This document shows, piece after piece, positions 43,128 to 52,648 of a stretch of 64,000 nt of DNA (its first letter is position 1; every line of letters begins with the position of its first letter). This DNA comes from Tenacibaculum sp. 190524A05c. GTDB lineage: Bacteria; Bacteroidota; Bacteroidia; Flavobacteriales; Flavobacteriaceae. The DNA lies in contig NZ_OZ038523.1 of assembly GCF_964036595.1 (NCBI RefSeq), positions 3,478,501-3,542,500 on the forward strand, read 5' to 3'. Below the pieces are notes generated by a model. That model did no database searches, was not told the DNA's origin, and saw only the letters and a program-made list of their open reading frames with translations. The position numbers were made by a program, and so were the translations under genes.

Positions 43128-44642
43128 TTATTGTTGATTTTGAATAATCTTACTTTTATATTTCTTAAGTTCTACAACAACTTTTGGAGCCAAAACAACT
43201 AATCCAATCATATTTGGGACCATCATTGAAAATACCATAGCATCTGAAAAATCAGTCACAGCGTTTAGTGTTGCTGCAGCTCCAATTACGGTAAATACAC
43301 AAAAGATTATTTTATAAATATTTCCAGTTACTTTATCGCGACCAAATAAAAATGTCCAGGCTTGATAACCGTAGTAGGACCAAGAAATCATTGATGAAAA
43401 TGCAAACAGAATAACAGCAATAGTTAAAACGTAAGGAAACCAAGAAATACTGCTTTCTAGAGCTTTGGAAGTTAATATTGCGCCTTGTTCAAATGAAACT
43501 GTATTACCAGGAGTAATTTGTCCAGTTATTATTAAAGCTAAAGCTGTCATAGTACAAACAATTACAGTATCAATAAAAGGTTCTAGCAAAGCAACAAGTC
43601 CTTCGCTAGCGGGGTAATTTGTCTTTACAGCTGAGTGGGCAATTGATGATGAACCAATTCCAGCTTCATTTGAGAAAGCTCCTCTTCTAAACCCTTGAAT
43701 CATAACTCCGATAAATCCACCAGCAATTCCAGTTGGGTTGAATGCTCCTTCAATAATTTGAGAGAATGCATTCGGAAGTAAATTAAGGTTACTTATTAAA
43801 ACTGTAATAACGGCAAGGACATAAACTACTACCATAATAGGAACAATTTTATCTGTAACGTTTGCAATTTTTTTGATTCCACCAATGATTACAATTCCAG
43901 CAAAAAGGGCCATGATTAATCCGAAAAGCCATCCTTTTCCGTAAATAAAACTTTGCGCTCCTCCAGTAACGTATTCAAACAGTTTAAAAGCTTGATTTAC
44001 TTGAAACATGTTTCCACCGCCAAAAGATCCTCCAACACACATAATCGCAAAAAGTACAGCCATTATTTTTCCTATTTTTCCAAAACCAATTTCTGCGAAG
44101 CCTTTTGTCAAGTAATACATTGGTCCACCATAAACAGTTCCGTTATTGTCCATTTCGCGATACTTAACACCTAATGTACACTCAACAAATTTTGAAGCCA
44201 TTCCGAGTAACCCGATTATAATCATCCAAAAAGTGGCTCCAGGTCCACCAATAGAAAGCGCAATAGCAACTCCCGCGATATTTCCTAAACCAACAGTCGC
44301 AGATAGTGCCGCAGTTAAAGCTTGGAAGTGAGAAACTTCACCGTTACCTTCAACTTTAATAGTTTCTTTAATGTCTTCTTCATTCTGATTTGCGTCTAAA
44401 GCGTCATATTTACCTCTGATAATATTTATGGAGGTCATAAAACTGCGAATATTTATTCCTTTGAAGTAAATAGTAAAATACAAAGCTCCAAGAGTTAGAA
44501 CAATTAATACCCAAGGAATTTGAATTGAATCTGTTATTGGAATTTGATAAAGAATTGCATCCGTAAACCATGAAGTAGCATTATGAAAAGATTGATTAAT
44601 TCGTTCATCTAAAGTAGAATTTTGAAGTATAAGTAGTTTCAT
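43128..44642 (-). CDS. Sodium:alanine (amino acid) symporter, AGCS family
   Basis: A 504-residue inner-membrane transporter with about 11 helices. Family signatures are FQALTAALSATVGLGNIAGV, GPGATFWMIIIGLLGMASKF, and GFRRGAFSNEAGIGSSSIAH. It should import alanine, glycine or similar with Na+ or H+. It lies 85 bases upstream of the M28 peptidase gene in the same direction; import of amino acids next to an exported peptidase is a sensible pairing. An inverted repeat (TTTTTGTGT at 44642-44650 with ACACAAAAA at 44665-44673) lies at its start codon. Confidence 0.93.
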   Translation of the reverse strand: MKLLILQNSTLDERINQSFHNATSWFTDAILYQIPITDSIQIPWVLIVLTLGALYFTIYFKGINIRSFMTSINIIRGKYDALDANQNEEDIKETIKVEGNGEVSHFQALTAALSATVGLGNIAGVAIALSIGGPGATFWMIIIGLLGMASKFVECTLGVKYREMDNNGTVYGGPMYYLTKGFAEIGFGKIGKIMAVLFAIMCVGGSFGGGNMFQVNQAFKLFEYVTGGAQSFIYGKGWLFGLIMALFAGIVIIGGIKKIANVTDKIVPIMVVVYVLAVITVLISNLNLLPNAFSQIIEGAFNPTGIAGGFIGVMIQGFRRGAFSNEAGIGSSSIAHSAVKTNYPASEGLVALLEPFIDTVIVCTMTALALIITGQITPGNTVSFEQGAILTSKALESSISWFPYVLTIAVILFAFSSMISWSYYGYQAWTFLFGRDKVTGNIYKIIFCVFTVIGAAATLNAVTDFSDAMVFSMMVPNMIGLVVLAPKVVVELKKYKSKIIQNQQ

Positions 44643-44744
44643 TTTTGTGTGTATTAAAATTGTTACACAAAAATGTTTTTAAACGGAAAACGATAAAAGG
44701 TTGGCTTATGCTGTTTTTTAGTTTAACTCTGGTTACGTATATAC

Positions 44745-45890
44745 TTAATCATGCTGAATCGTAGCAAATTCAAGGAGTTGGTTCTTTTTTGCGTAGGTGA
44801 TTAATTGCTCTTTACCATCTGAACCTGATATGTTAAGTACTTTTTTAATTTGATAAATATGAGTTTGAAATCCATCTACACTTATATTCATAGCTTCTGC
44901 AATTTCTGTATACGACTTTCGCTCTCCACAAATTCCTAGGTTAGCTAATACTTCTTTTTGACGATCTGATAATTCAATTTTAGAAGCAGATTTAAGTTCG
45001 TTATTTTTCTTTTTGAGAGATGAGATTTCCTTTTTTAAGAGCTTTATAGTATTCAAATGACTCTCATTGGCCACAGTTAAGGTTTCGTTTTCTGATTCCA
45101 ATTTATGATGTGCAAAAATAGTTTCTTGAAGTTCTGATTGTTTTTCTTCTTTTTCAGCTAATAGTTTCCAGCTGTACAGTAGAATTATAAATAGCAGAAC
45201 GAAAAGGAATTTAAATGAAATACTAGTAGTAACTCCAATAGCATTCCATAGTTCAATGTTTATCCATCTAGCAGTAGTTTCAATAGGGAAAATACGATGT
45301 GTTACTGCTACTACAATCAACAAGAATAATGCAAATGTTGGTAAATACATAAATCGCATTCCACGATTTTTAAAAGCTTTATTCAATTCTTGTAATAAAG
45401 CAAAAGCAACCACTAATGAAATAGGAATATCAATTAACCAAATAACGTTGTTACTTGAATTGCCATTTGTTCTTGTGAAAAAGGAAATTAAGAATACAGA
45501 AGCAATCATAACTAAAATTCCACCGAAAATTATAAATACCTCTTTATTCGAAAAGCGTTCTATGATTCTAATTACAATGTTTCTCTTTTCCCTGTGTTGA
45601 ATTGAAGGAATTGATAAGAGGATGAATAAAGAATTCGCTAGAGAAAAGAAAACGCCAATGCTAATAACTACACTTGATGTTTGAGGGAAATTAAAAACTT
45701 GAGTAAATACAATGTTCAAAGTAGCTCCAACTCCCCATGAAAGAATGGCCAAAGCAAACCACTTAATTCCTTCTACAGAATTGGCAGTATAAACACTTTT
45801 TAATTTCTCTTTATGATAAATACGCTGGATTACAAAAAACGCAATCAAACAAACAATAGCTGTTATGTAATTCGAAATATGACTAAGCAT
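44745..45890 (-). CDS. Membrane-bound LuxR-type (HTH) regulator
   Basis: A 381-residue protein with seven hydrophobic helices in the first 240 residues, a coiled-coil stretch (about 245-300, ESENETLTVANESHLNTIKL and KKEISSLKKKNNELK), and a C-terminal LuxR-like DNA-binding domain (about 312-372: LSDRQKEVLANLGICGERKS, YTEIAEAMNISVDGFQTHIY). The architecture suggests a one-component regulator whose 7TM part senses a membrane signal. It is not a quorum-sensing LuxR. The gene ends 103 bases before the symporter start and lies 20 bases downstream of the barrel gene's stop region on the same strand... no shared operon is proven. Confidence 0.85.
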   Translation of the reverse strand: MLSHISNYITAIVCLIAFFVIQRIYHKEKLKSVYTANSVEGIKWFALAILSWGVGATLNIVFTQVFNFPQTSSVVISIGVFFSLANSLFILLSIPSIQHREKRNIVIRIIERFSNKEVFIIFGGILVMIASVFLISFFTRTNGNSSNNVIWLIDIPISLVVAFALLQELNKAFKNRGMRFMYLPTFALFLLIVVAVTHRIFPIETTARWINIELWNAIGVTTSISFKFLFVLLFIILLYSWKLLAEKEEKQSELQETIFAHHKLESENETLTVANESHLNTIKLLKKEISSLKKKNNELKSASKIELSDRQKEVLANLGICGERKSYTEIAEAMNISVDGFQTHIYQIKKVLNISGSDGKEQLITYAKKNQLLEFATIQHD

Positions 45891-45910
45891 ACCTCAAGGT
45901 ACGTTTTTTC

Positions 45911-47686
45911 TTAAAACAATGCGTCGAATTTATAAATTATACCTCCAATAACTTGAATTCCTTGTGCGTTGAAATTATTGAATATCTGGTAATTGCTATT
46001 GGTAATATTATTCGCTCTTAAGAACACCGAAAATAAATCGTTAATGTGGTAACCACCATCTAAATTCAAATCAATATATGCGTCTAAATCAACTACGCTA
46101 GGAACACCAGAAGTATAAGTTGCACCTTTTCTACCGCCAACAAAATATAAATTAGCACTAGCGTACCATTTTTTCTCTTTATAAGTAGCGAAAATATCAC
46201 TTTTTAATTGCGGTAAATTCCAAGCTTCAGTTTGTGTATTTAAGTCATAAGAATTAAACTCTAAGTTCAAACCAAGATTTAAATGTCTTGAATAATCATA
46301 AGTAATTCCTCCAGCAAAATAAACGGTATTTACATCGTCATAAACTACATTGAAAGAATTTCCATAATCATATCCTTTGAAGAAAATTCCTCCAGCAAAA
46401 CCTGTTGTAATTCCATTCGAGTTAGAAGGATTAGCAACAAATAAGGCTTTGTTTTCTTCCTTTTTGAAACCAGCTTTAACATCATAATTAATATTTCCAC
46501 TTAAAATTCCTCTAAATCCACCATATGCATTCAAAGCTTCACTACTTTGAATAATATTTAAAGTAGGAGAGACGTATGGATTACGTGAAGTGAAACTTTG
46601 GAATGAGTTAACAGTTAAATCTCCCGTAACTCCAGAATAAATATTAGCATATCTTTTTATAATCGGATAGTTTACTTCTACATCTGGATAAGCAAAGAAT
46701 TTTCCTTCTGTGTTTTCTAAATCAAAAGAGTAATATGCTTTAGCTCCTAGTTTAACATCGAATTTTTTATATGAAAAAGCATAACTCGGATTAATTCCGG
46801 CTGTAGCAAAACTGTAATCGATAGCTACTAATGGATCCGCATAAGATCTAGCGAATCCTCCATTTATAAAATTAACTGAGGTTTCCAGTTTCAGGTCATC
46901 AAGATTTAAACCAAAACGACCTAAAGGGAAAGCAAATTCAGCGTCGATATCTGCATGGATTTCATCCGTTTCATAAACATCAGAAAAATATGCTATAGAT
47001 CCTTTTACTTCTTGTAAATCTCTATCCGGAAAATGAATAGAACCATAAATGTTATAGAATTTATGCGTTTGCTCCGGGTCAATACTATTTACAGTTGGAT
47101 CTAAAAAAGTAATATTAGATGGTAAACCATAATAATTGTATTTGTTTCTGTAGGCATTGAAACCTGCTTTCCAGTCGAAATAGCGCATTTCTTGCTTTAA
47201 AAATAAATCTACACTTGCGTTGTAATAACTACTGCTTAATCGAGTGTCTGAAACTGGATCCGATGATGCTATAAAGTTTACTTTTCCTCCATATTCATAT
47301 TCAAAAGCACTATTGTTATGAAAATAACCTTCTACGAACGGAGTCGTATTATTACCAAAACCTAAGGCTACATAGTTGTTGAATAGTCTTTCACGATCTC
47401 CGACATCAATTCCTTTTAAAACTCCACTCTTTGGAATATATGTAGAGACTACTGGAACCGATATGATTTTATAATCTAAAGGTTTTCTTTGAACTTTTTT
47501 AGAAAGTTCAATAACTGGTTTTCTTTTTATTTTAAAAGCATCTGTTACTTTAGGAGCATAAGAAGTAATTACCTCTACAACTTCTGTTTTAACAGTGTCT
47601 TTGGCTTTCTCAGTATTTGGCTTGGTTTGAGCAAAAACAGAACCACAAGCCAACGCTAATATTGTTGTAACTATATATCTTTTCAT
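45911..47686 (-). CDS. Outer-membrane beta-barrel protein, TonB-receptor-like, no plug
   Basis: A 591-residue exported protein with signal peptide (1-19). After a polar N-terminal stretch (VEVITSYAPKVTDAFKIKRK) it is made of alternating beta-strands to the end (IQVIGGIIYKFDALF), as in TonB-dependent receptors, but the plug motifs (LRG, RGG, DGIP-type) are not seen. It starts 6 bases after the 999-residue TPR gene ends, so the two are co-expressed and may work together at the outer membrane. Confidence 0.8.
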   Translation of the reverse strand: MKRYIVTTILALACGSVFAQTKPNTEKAKDTVKTEVVEVITSYAPKVTDAFKIKRKPVIELSKKVQRKPLDYKIISVPVVSTYIPKSGVLKGIDVGDRERLFNNYVALGFGNNTTPFVEGYFHNNSAFEYEYGGKVNFIASSDPVSDTRLSSSYYNASVDLFLKQEMRYFDWKAGFNAYRNKYNYYGLPSNITFLDPTVNSIDPEQTHKFYNIYGSIHFPDRDLQEVKGSIAYFSDVYETDEIHADIDAEFAFPLGRFGLNLDDLKLETSVNFINGGFARSYADPLVAIDYSFATAGINPSYAFSYKKFDVKLGAKAYYSFDLENTEGKFFAYPDVEVNYPIIKRYANIYSGVTGDLTVNSFQSFTSRNPYVSPTLNIIQSSEALNAYGGFRGILSGNINYDVKAGFKKEENKALFVANPSNSNGITTGFAGGIFFKGYDYGNSFNVVYDDVNTVYFAGGITYDYSRHLNLGLNLEFNSYDLNTQTEAWNLPQLKSDIFATYKEKKWYASANLYFVGGRKGATYTSGVPSVVDLDAYIDLNLDGGYHINDLFSVFLRANNITNSNYQIFNNFNAQGIQVIGGIIYKFDALF

Positions 47687-47692
47687 TAATTT

Positions 47693-50692
47693 TTAGTTTT
47701 GGGAATTGATAGATTCGTTTGTTTTTGCTTCTTTACTTTTAATTGTACTCAACTCGTTTTTAGCTTCTTCAACTAAATCTTTAAATTGTGTAAAGTTTTT
47801 AACGATGTTATCTAAAATATATGTGGCTTGATATGCATCTTTAAGTGCATAATAATTCTTTGCCATTACGATATAACTCTTAACTCCCCAATATTTGTAA
47901 GTGGAATAGTTAGCTATTAAATTTTGTACTTCAATATTTGAATCTTCATAAGCTTCTGCCTCATTTAAAAAGAAAGCTTTGTAGTATAAAGTTTCAGCTT
48001 TTAATTCTCCGGTAGCAGTATTATTTAAAACCGAATAATATTCTTCCGCAGTAACATAATCTTCAGTTTTAATTGCAGATCGAGCAATATAGATACGTGC
48101 ATCTTCTGCTACAATTTGATCTATTTTTCCATTACTCAATACTTTTTCAGCGTACTGAACTGCTTTGTTATACTCTTTTTTATTGTAGAAACCTTTCATT
48201 AAGTTACTCTCAGCAAAAATTCTGTTCTGAGGAATATTTGCTTCTTTTTCAAGTCTTTCTAACAAAGGGATTGCAGCATCCCATTTTTCTTTCTGTAAAT
48301 ACAATAAGCTTAATTTCGATAAAGCCTCTTCAGAAAACTCATTCTTTTCTTGTTGTGTTACAAATTGATAATTTGGAATAGCTTCATCTTTTCTATTCGC
48401 ATTAAAAAGTAATTGACCTAGATAGAAGTTTGCTTTTAAAGCATGAATCCCATTTGGAAAATCTTTTAGATACCTCTGGAATCCTTCAATAGCTCTGACT
48501 GTATTATTTTCTAAGAACTTGTTTTCAGCAGACTCGTAAGTTGTATTATCAATATCACTATTACTTACATTAACAAAGTCGATATTTTTAACCCAGTTGG
48601 CGTATTCGTTCACGTTTCCTTGGTCAACATAAACATTACGTGCGTTAGATACAGCTTGTCTAGCTTCACCAGAATTCGGGAATTTGGCAACAACATCTTT
48701 AAACTTTACTAAAGCATTTTTGTTATCACCTTCATTGTAAAATAATAATCCCTGACGTAATAAAACACTTGGTGTATAACTACTTCCTGGATGTTCAGAT
48801 AATATTTGTTTATAAGCACTCTTTGCTTTACTTGATTTGCCTTTAGATGTATACATACTCGCTAATTGAAATAAAGCATCATCTTTTAAATTCGAATCGT
48901 TAAATGTTTTAATTAGCTCATTTAAAGCAGCGACTTTTCCAGAGTCATCTCCAGCTAAACCAGTACTCATTGCTTTTTGATATTGAGCATAATCTGATCC
49001 TACACCACCCTCATTAATTACTTTTTCGTAAGCTTTAATGGCTTCAGAATATCTTTTAGAGGCATAGTAAGAATCTCCTAGTCGGTTTGATGCATCATCA
49101 TTTAAATCATTATCATTGATTTGCTGATCTAAGAAATCTTGGAAGTATTTTGATGAATTTGAATAATCTTTCAATTTAAAATAAGTATATCCTAAGTTGT
49201 AATTTAAAGTTTGTGCATCTTTAAATTCTAGATTATCTATTGATATAAATGCATCTAAAGCATTTTTATAATTTCCTAATTGATAATTAGTTTCTCCTAA
49301 CCAATAACGAGCTTTATTGCTAATTGTATCATTTTTTGCTTCGGTTGCGGCTAAGAATTTTGGTAATGCAGAGGTTGGTTTTTGTTCATTAAATAACTGA
49401 ATACCTCTGTACAGAGAAACTTCATTTGCTAAGTCGTTATTTTCTGAACTTTTATTACTGTTTAAATAATCGATTGCTCCTTGGTAATCTTGCTGATGTA
49501 GATACGAAGTAACCAATAAACTTTCAATTTCAGGACGATGTTCTGATTCAGGATATTTTAAAATAAAAGCTCTTAAAACTTCAGGAACACTTTGATAAGG
49601 ATTTCCTTCTTCGTAACTTAATTTAGCATAATTTAAATCAGCATCTTTAGCAATAATAGGATCAAAATCCATTTCACCTGCATTTCTAAATGCATTTAAA
49701 GCTTCATTCTTTTTGTCAGCTTTTAAATAACAAACTCCTAAGTGATAATAAGCGTTTTGAGCAACACTATTTTGACCATTTATAATTTTATTGAACTGTC
49801 CAATTGCACTTTCATAATCCTCAAGTTTGTAATAAGAATATCCTAAATAGTAATAATCGGTATTTGTCCATTTTCCTTTTTTCCCTTCATATTGATTTAA
49901 AAATGGAACAGCCTTTTCATATTTTTCAAGGTTGAAATAACTTTCACCAATGATCTTAGAAATATCAGATTTTTGCTTCTTTTCTGCTTTAGGTAAGATT
50001 TTCTCTCCAATTTGAACTGCCTTCTCAAATTTACCTCCTTTAAAAGCCATGTCTAAAAGATAATAGTTGGCTTTTGATTTATAAGTTTCGTTATCTGCTA
50101 ACTGACTTAAATTATCTTCAGCTTCGCCAAAATTTTGTTGTTTGTATGAAATATAACCATAGAAATATCGTGCGTCAGTACCATATCTTGGATCTCCTAA
50201 TAAAGGAGCAAATCTAGCTTTTGCGTCTTTAAGGTAATTAGATACTAAAAGTGCATATCCCATTTTATAGTTTAGTTCTTTTTGCTCTTCCTTATTTAGT
50301 AGTTTTTCATCAACGCGTTGATACCACTTTAAAGAATGAGAAGCTTTTCTGTTTGCAAAATAGTAGTTACCAACATTTAAGAATGCTTTCTCTTTTTTAC
50401 TGCTATAAGGATGTTTTCTAACAAAATTAAGAACGCGTTGATCTGCATCTGTCTGATTTAACTTAATTGCACACATGGCATCGTAAAAATCAGCATCAGT
50501 TCTAACGTTAACTTTAGAAGTGTTCTCAGATACTTCTTTAAATATTCTTTGAGCTCCAGAATAAGCTTTGTTATTATACAAAGTTATAGCTCGATGATAC
50601 TGAGCATCAGTATTCGTTTGAAATTCAGTTTTTTGCGCCCAAGTATTTGAAATACTCAAAAAGCAACAAAAGATGATGAATATATATTTCAT
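47693..50692 (-). CDS. Large exported TPR protein
   Basis: A 999-residue exported protein: signal peptide 1-19 (ends TWAQ) and then tetratricopeptide/SEL-like repeats over nearly the whole length (for example YYLGYSYYKLEDYESAIGQF, YHLGVCYLKADKKNEALNAF, ARYWLGETNYQLGNYKNALD). About 20 repeats can be counted roughly. Long periplasmic TPR proteins act as scaffolds for envelope assembly; the adjacent barrel gene is the likely partner. It is divergent from the ftsE-type gene, 138 bases apart. Confidence 0.9.
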   Translation of the reverse strand: MKYIFIIFCCFLSISNTWAQKTEFQTNTDAQYHRAITLYNNKAYSGAQRIFKEVSENTSKVNVRTDADFYDAMCAIKLNQTDADQRVLNFVRKHPYSSKKEKAFLNVGNYYFANRKASHSLKWYQRVDEKLLNKEEQKELNYKMGYALLVSNYLKDAKARFAPLLGDPRYGTDARYFYGYISYKQQNFGEAEDNLSQLADNETYKSKANYYLLDMAFKGGKFEKAVQIGEKILPKAEKKQKSDISKIIGESYFNLEKYEKAVPFLNQYEGKKGKWTNTDYYYLGYSYYKLEDYESAIGQFNKIINGQNSVAQNAYYHLGVCYLKADKKNEALNAFRNAGEMDFDPIIAKDADLNYAKLSYEEGNPYQSVPEVLRAFILKYPESEHRPEIESLLVTSYLHQQDYQGAIDYLNSNKSSENNDLANEVSLYRGIQLFNEQKPTSALPKFLAATEAKNDTISNKARYWLGETNYQLGNYKNALDAFISIDNLEFKDAQTLNYNLGYTYFKLKDYSNSSKYFQDFLDQQINDNDLNDDASNRLGDSYYASKRYSEAIKAYEKVINEGGVGSDYAQYQKAMSTGLAGDDSGKVAALNELIKTFNDSNLKDDALFQLASMYTSKGKSSKAKSAYKQILSEHPGSSYTPSVLLRQGLLFYNEGDNKNALVKFKDVVAKFPNSGEARQAVSNARNVYVDQGNVNEYANWVKNIDFVNVSNSDIDNTTYESAENKFLENNTVRAIEGFQRYLKDFPNGIHALKANFYLGQLLFNANRKDEAIPNYQFVTQQEKNEFSEEALSKLSLLYLQKEKWDAAIPLLERLEKEANIPQNRIFAESNLMKGFYNKKEYNKAVQYAEKVLSNGKIDQIVAEDARIYIARSAIKTEDYVTAEEYYSVLNNTATGELKAETLYYKAFFLNEAEAYEDSNIEVQNLIANYSTYKYWGVKSYIVMAKNYYALKDAYQATYILDNIVKNFTQFKDLVEEAKNELSTIKSKEAKTNESINSQN

Positions 50693-50806
50693 ACGTTAAA
50701 TTTACCTTTAGACGTTGTTCCCATGAGAAATAACGTCTTTTTTTTTGAATTGTTTGATAATTTCAGGTCAAAAATAAAAAAAGTGGTTAAAATGGATAAT
50801 AAATAA

Positions 50807-50814
50807 TAGATTTG
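50807..50814 (+). promoter_or_regulatory. -7 box of the ftsE-glycosyltransferase operon
   Basis: TAGATTTG matches TAnnTTTG exactly, 16 bases before the ftsE ATG. No strong -33 element is visible. Confidence 0.4.
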
Positions 50815-50830
50815 TAAAAACGTACTTTTT

Positions 50831-51532
50831 ATGAAGCAACCTATACTGCATCTTGAAAATGCAGATATTTATCAGAGAGATATTTTAGTATTGTCTAAGA
50901 TAAACTTTACTTTACGCAAAGGAGAGTTTTACTATTTAATTGGTAAAACGGGTAGTGGGAAAAGTAGCTTGCTTAAAACCTTGTATGGAGATCTAAGACT
51001 TCAAAGAGGTTTGGGAAGTATTGTTGGTTTTGATCTTAAAAAAATGAAAGAGAAAGATATTCCGTTTTTGAGAAGAAAAATTGGAATTGTTTTTCAGGAT
51101 TTTAAACTACTGAATGATCGAAACGTATTTGATAACCTAGAATTTGTTTTAAAAGCTACAGGTTGGAAAGATAAAGATGAAAGAAAAGATAAGATTTACG
51201 AAGTTTTGGATAAAGTAGGAATGAAAGAAAAGTACTATAAAAAAACTTTCGAATTATCTGGTGGAGAGCAACAAAGAGTTGCAATAGCTAGAGCTTTATT
51301 AAATGATCCTGAATTAATTTTAGCAGATGAGCCAACTGGGAATCTTGACCCTAGAACTTCACTAGAAGTTATGGAATTATTGAATGAAATTCATCAAAGT
51401 GGAAAAACCATTTTAATGGCGACTCATGATTATCAGTTGATTGTTAAGTTCAAACAAAAAACGGTAAAGTGTGAAGGTGGGAAATTGTTTGAAGTAGTAC
51501 AACAGCAGCCTCAAGCCAATCAAAATTCATAA
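50831..51532 (+). CDS. ftsE: Cell-division ATP-binding protein FtsE-type ABC ATPase
   Basis: A 233-residue ABC ATPase. Walker [17 protein letters not shown] (about 38-52), Q-loop IVFQDFKLL, signature [16 protein letters not shown], Walker [15 protein letters not shown] and the H-loop ATHDYQL are all intact. The [15 protein letters not shown] block is typical of FtsE, the ATPase of the FtsEX complex that controls septal peptidoglycan hydrolases. No ftsX is adjacent; instead two glycosyltransferase genes follow. A LolD-like lipoprotein or MacB-like role cannot be excluded. Confidence 0.88.
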   Translation: MKQPILHLENADIYQRDILVLSKINFTLRKGEFYYLIGKTGSGKSSLLKTLYGDLRLQRGLGSIVGFDLKKMKEKDIPFLRRKIGIVFQDFKLLNDRNVFDNLEFVLKATGWKDKDERKDKIYEVLDKVGMKEKYYKKTFELSGGEQQRVAIARALLNDPELILADEPTGNLDPRTSLEVMELLNEIHQSGKTILMATHDYQLIVKFKQKTVKCEGGKLFEVVQQQPQANQNS

Positions 51533-51535
51533 AAC

Positions 51536-52642
51536 TTGCAGAATAAGAAACGTGTTTTTGTTGCTGTAACCAATGATGTTTCTACAGATCAAAGAGTGCA
51601 TAAAGTTTGTACTTATTTAATCAATAAAGGATTTGATGTTATTGTTTACGGAAGAGTGCTTCCAAATACCATTGATGTTGATAGAGCCTATACAATCCAT
51701 AGAACAAAACATTGGTTTAATCATAATTTTCTGTTTTATGCGGAGTATAATTTACGATTGTTTTTCTTCCTTCTTTTTAAGAAATACGATTACATCTTAT
51801 CAAATGATTTAGATACATTAGCTGCATGTTTTGTTTCGAGTAAGTTGAAATCTAAAACGTCTCTTGTTTATGATAGTCACGAATTATTTTCAGAGGGCCC
51901 AGAATTACAAGGGAGAAACTTCGTTAAAGGATTTTGGAAAAAGTTGGAAGATCTATTACTACCCAGAATTAAAAGGTCTTACACAGTAAGTCAATCCATT
52001 GTCGACTTTTACAATGATCGATATAAAAACAATATGGGGTTAATTAGAAATTTACCCTTATCAGATAGAAAAATTAAAATAGAGGATGTAAGTTTTCCTA
52101 CTCAAAATAAAGTAGTTCTATATCAAGGTGTTCTAAACCCGGGTAGAGGAATAAAGCCTATGATTAAAGCTTTACACCTTTTAGAAGGTGTAGATTTAGT
52201 AATAATCGGATATGGGAAAGTAGAGGAAGAATTAAGAGGTTTTGTCAGTACTGAACAACTAGAAGATAGAGTTCACTTTTTAGGTAGAATCGCACATGAG
52301 ATATTACCGAATTATACGGTAAAAGCGGATGTGGGAATGGTACTAGAGGAACCTTTAGGAAAGAGTTTTGAATTTTCACTTCCAAATAAATTATTTGATT
52401 ATATTCATGCTGAATTACCTATTGTTTCTGGTAATTTGATAGAAATAAATAGGATTGTAAAAACATATAAAGTTGGTGTGGCTGTAGAAAGTTATAATCC
52501 TGAAGATATAGCGAATGCTGTTAGAAATGTACTTGAAAATGATACTTTAAGAAAAGAAATAAAAGAGAATCAAAGAATTGCTAAAGCAGAATTGTGCTGG
52601 GAGAAAGAAGAGAAAAAATTAGATAATTACTTTTTAAACTAA
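51536..52642 (+). CDS. Glycosyltransferase, GT4-like
   Basis: A 368-residue GT-B glycosyltransferase. It starts at TTG 51536-51538 and reads KKRVFVAVTNDVSTDQRVHK, a common start in Bacteroidota GT4 proteins; no ATG is near. The donor domain shows VVLYQGVLNPGRGIKPM, VDLVIIGYGK, VHFLGRIAHEIL and the E-x7-E region with FSLPNKLFDYIHAELPIV. It lies 3 bases after ftsE and probably makes a surface glycan; donor unknown. Confidence 0.88.
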   Translation: MQNKKRVFVAVTNDVSTDQRVHKVCTYLINKGFDVIVYGRVLPNTIDVDRAYTIHRTKHWFNHNFLFYAEYNLRLFFFLLFKKYDYILSNDLDTLAACFVSSKLKSKTSLVYDSHELFSEGPELQGRNFVKGFWKKLEDLLLPRIKRSYTVSQSIVDFYNDRYKNNMGLIRNLPLSDRKIKIEDVSFPTQNKVVLYQGVLNPGRGIKPMIKALHLLEGVDLVIIGYGKVEEELRGFVSTEQLEDRVHFLGRIAHEILPNYTVKADVGMVLEEPLGKSFEFSLPNKLFDYIHAELPIVSGNLIEINRIVKTYKVGVAVESYNPEDIANAVRNVLENDTLRKEIKENQRIAKAELCWEKEEKKLDNYFLN

Positions 52643-52648
52643 TAGCAT

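Noticed and set aside
45256-45600. 114-codon plus-strand frame inside the LuxR-type gene
   Set aside because: Antisense shadow of a membrane-protein gene with no start context or recognisable domain.
48073-48381. 102-codon plus-strand frame inside the TPR gene
   Set aside because: Antisense shadow of repeat-rich coding sequence; composition is not protein-like.
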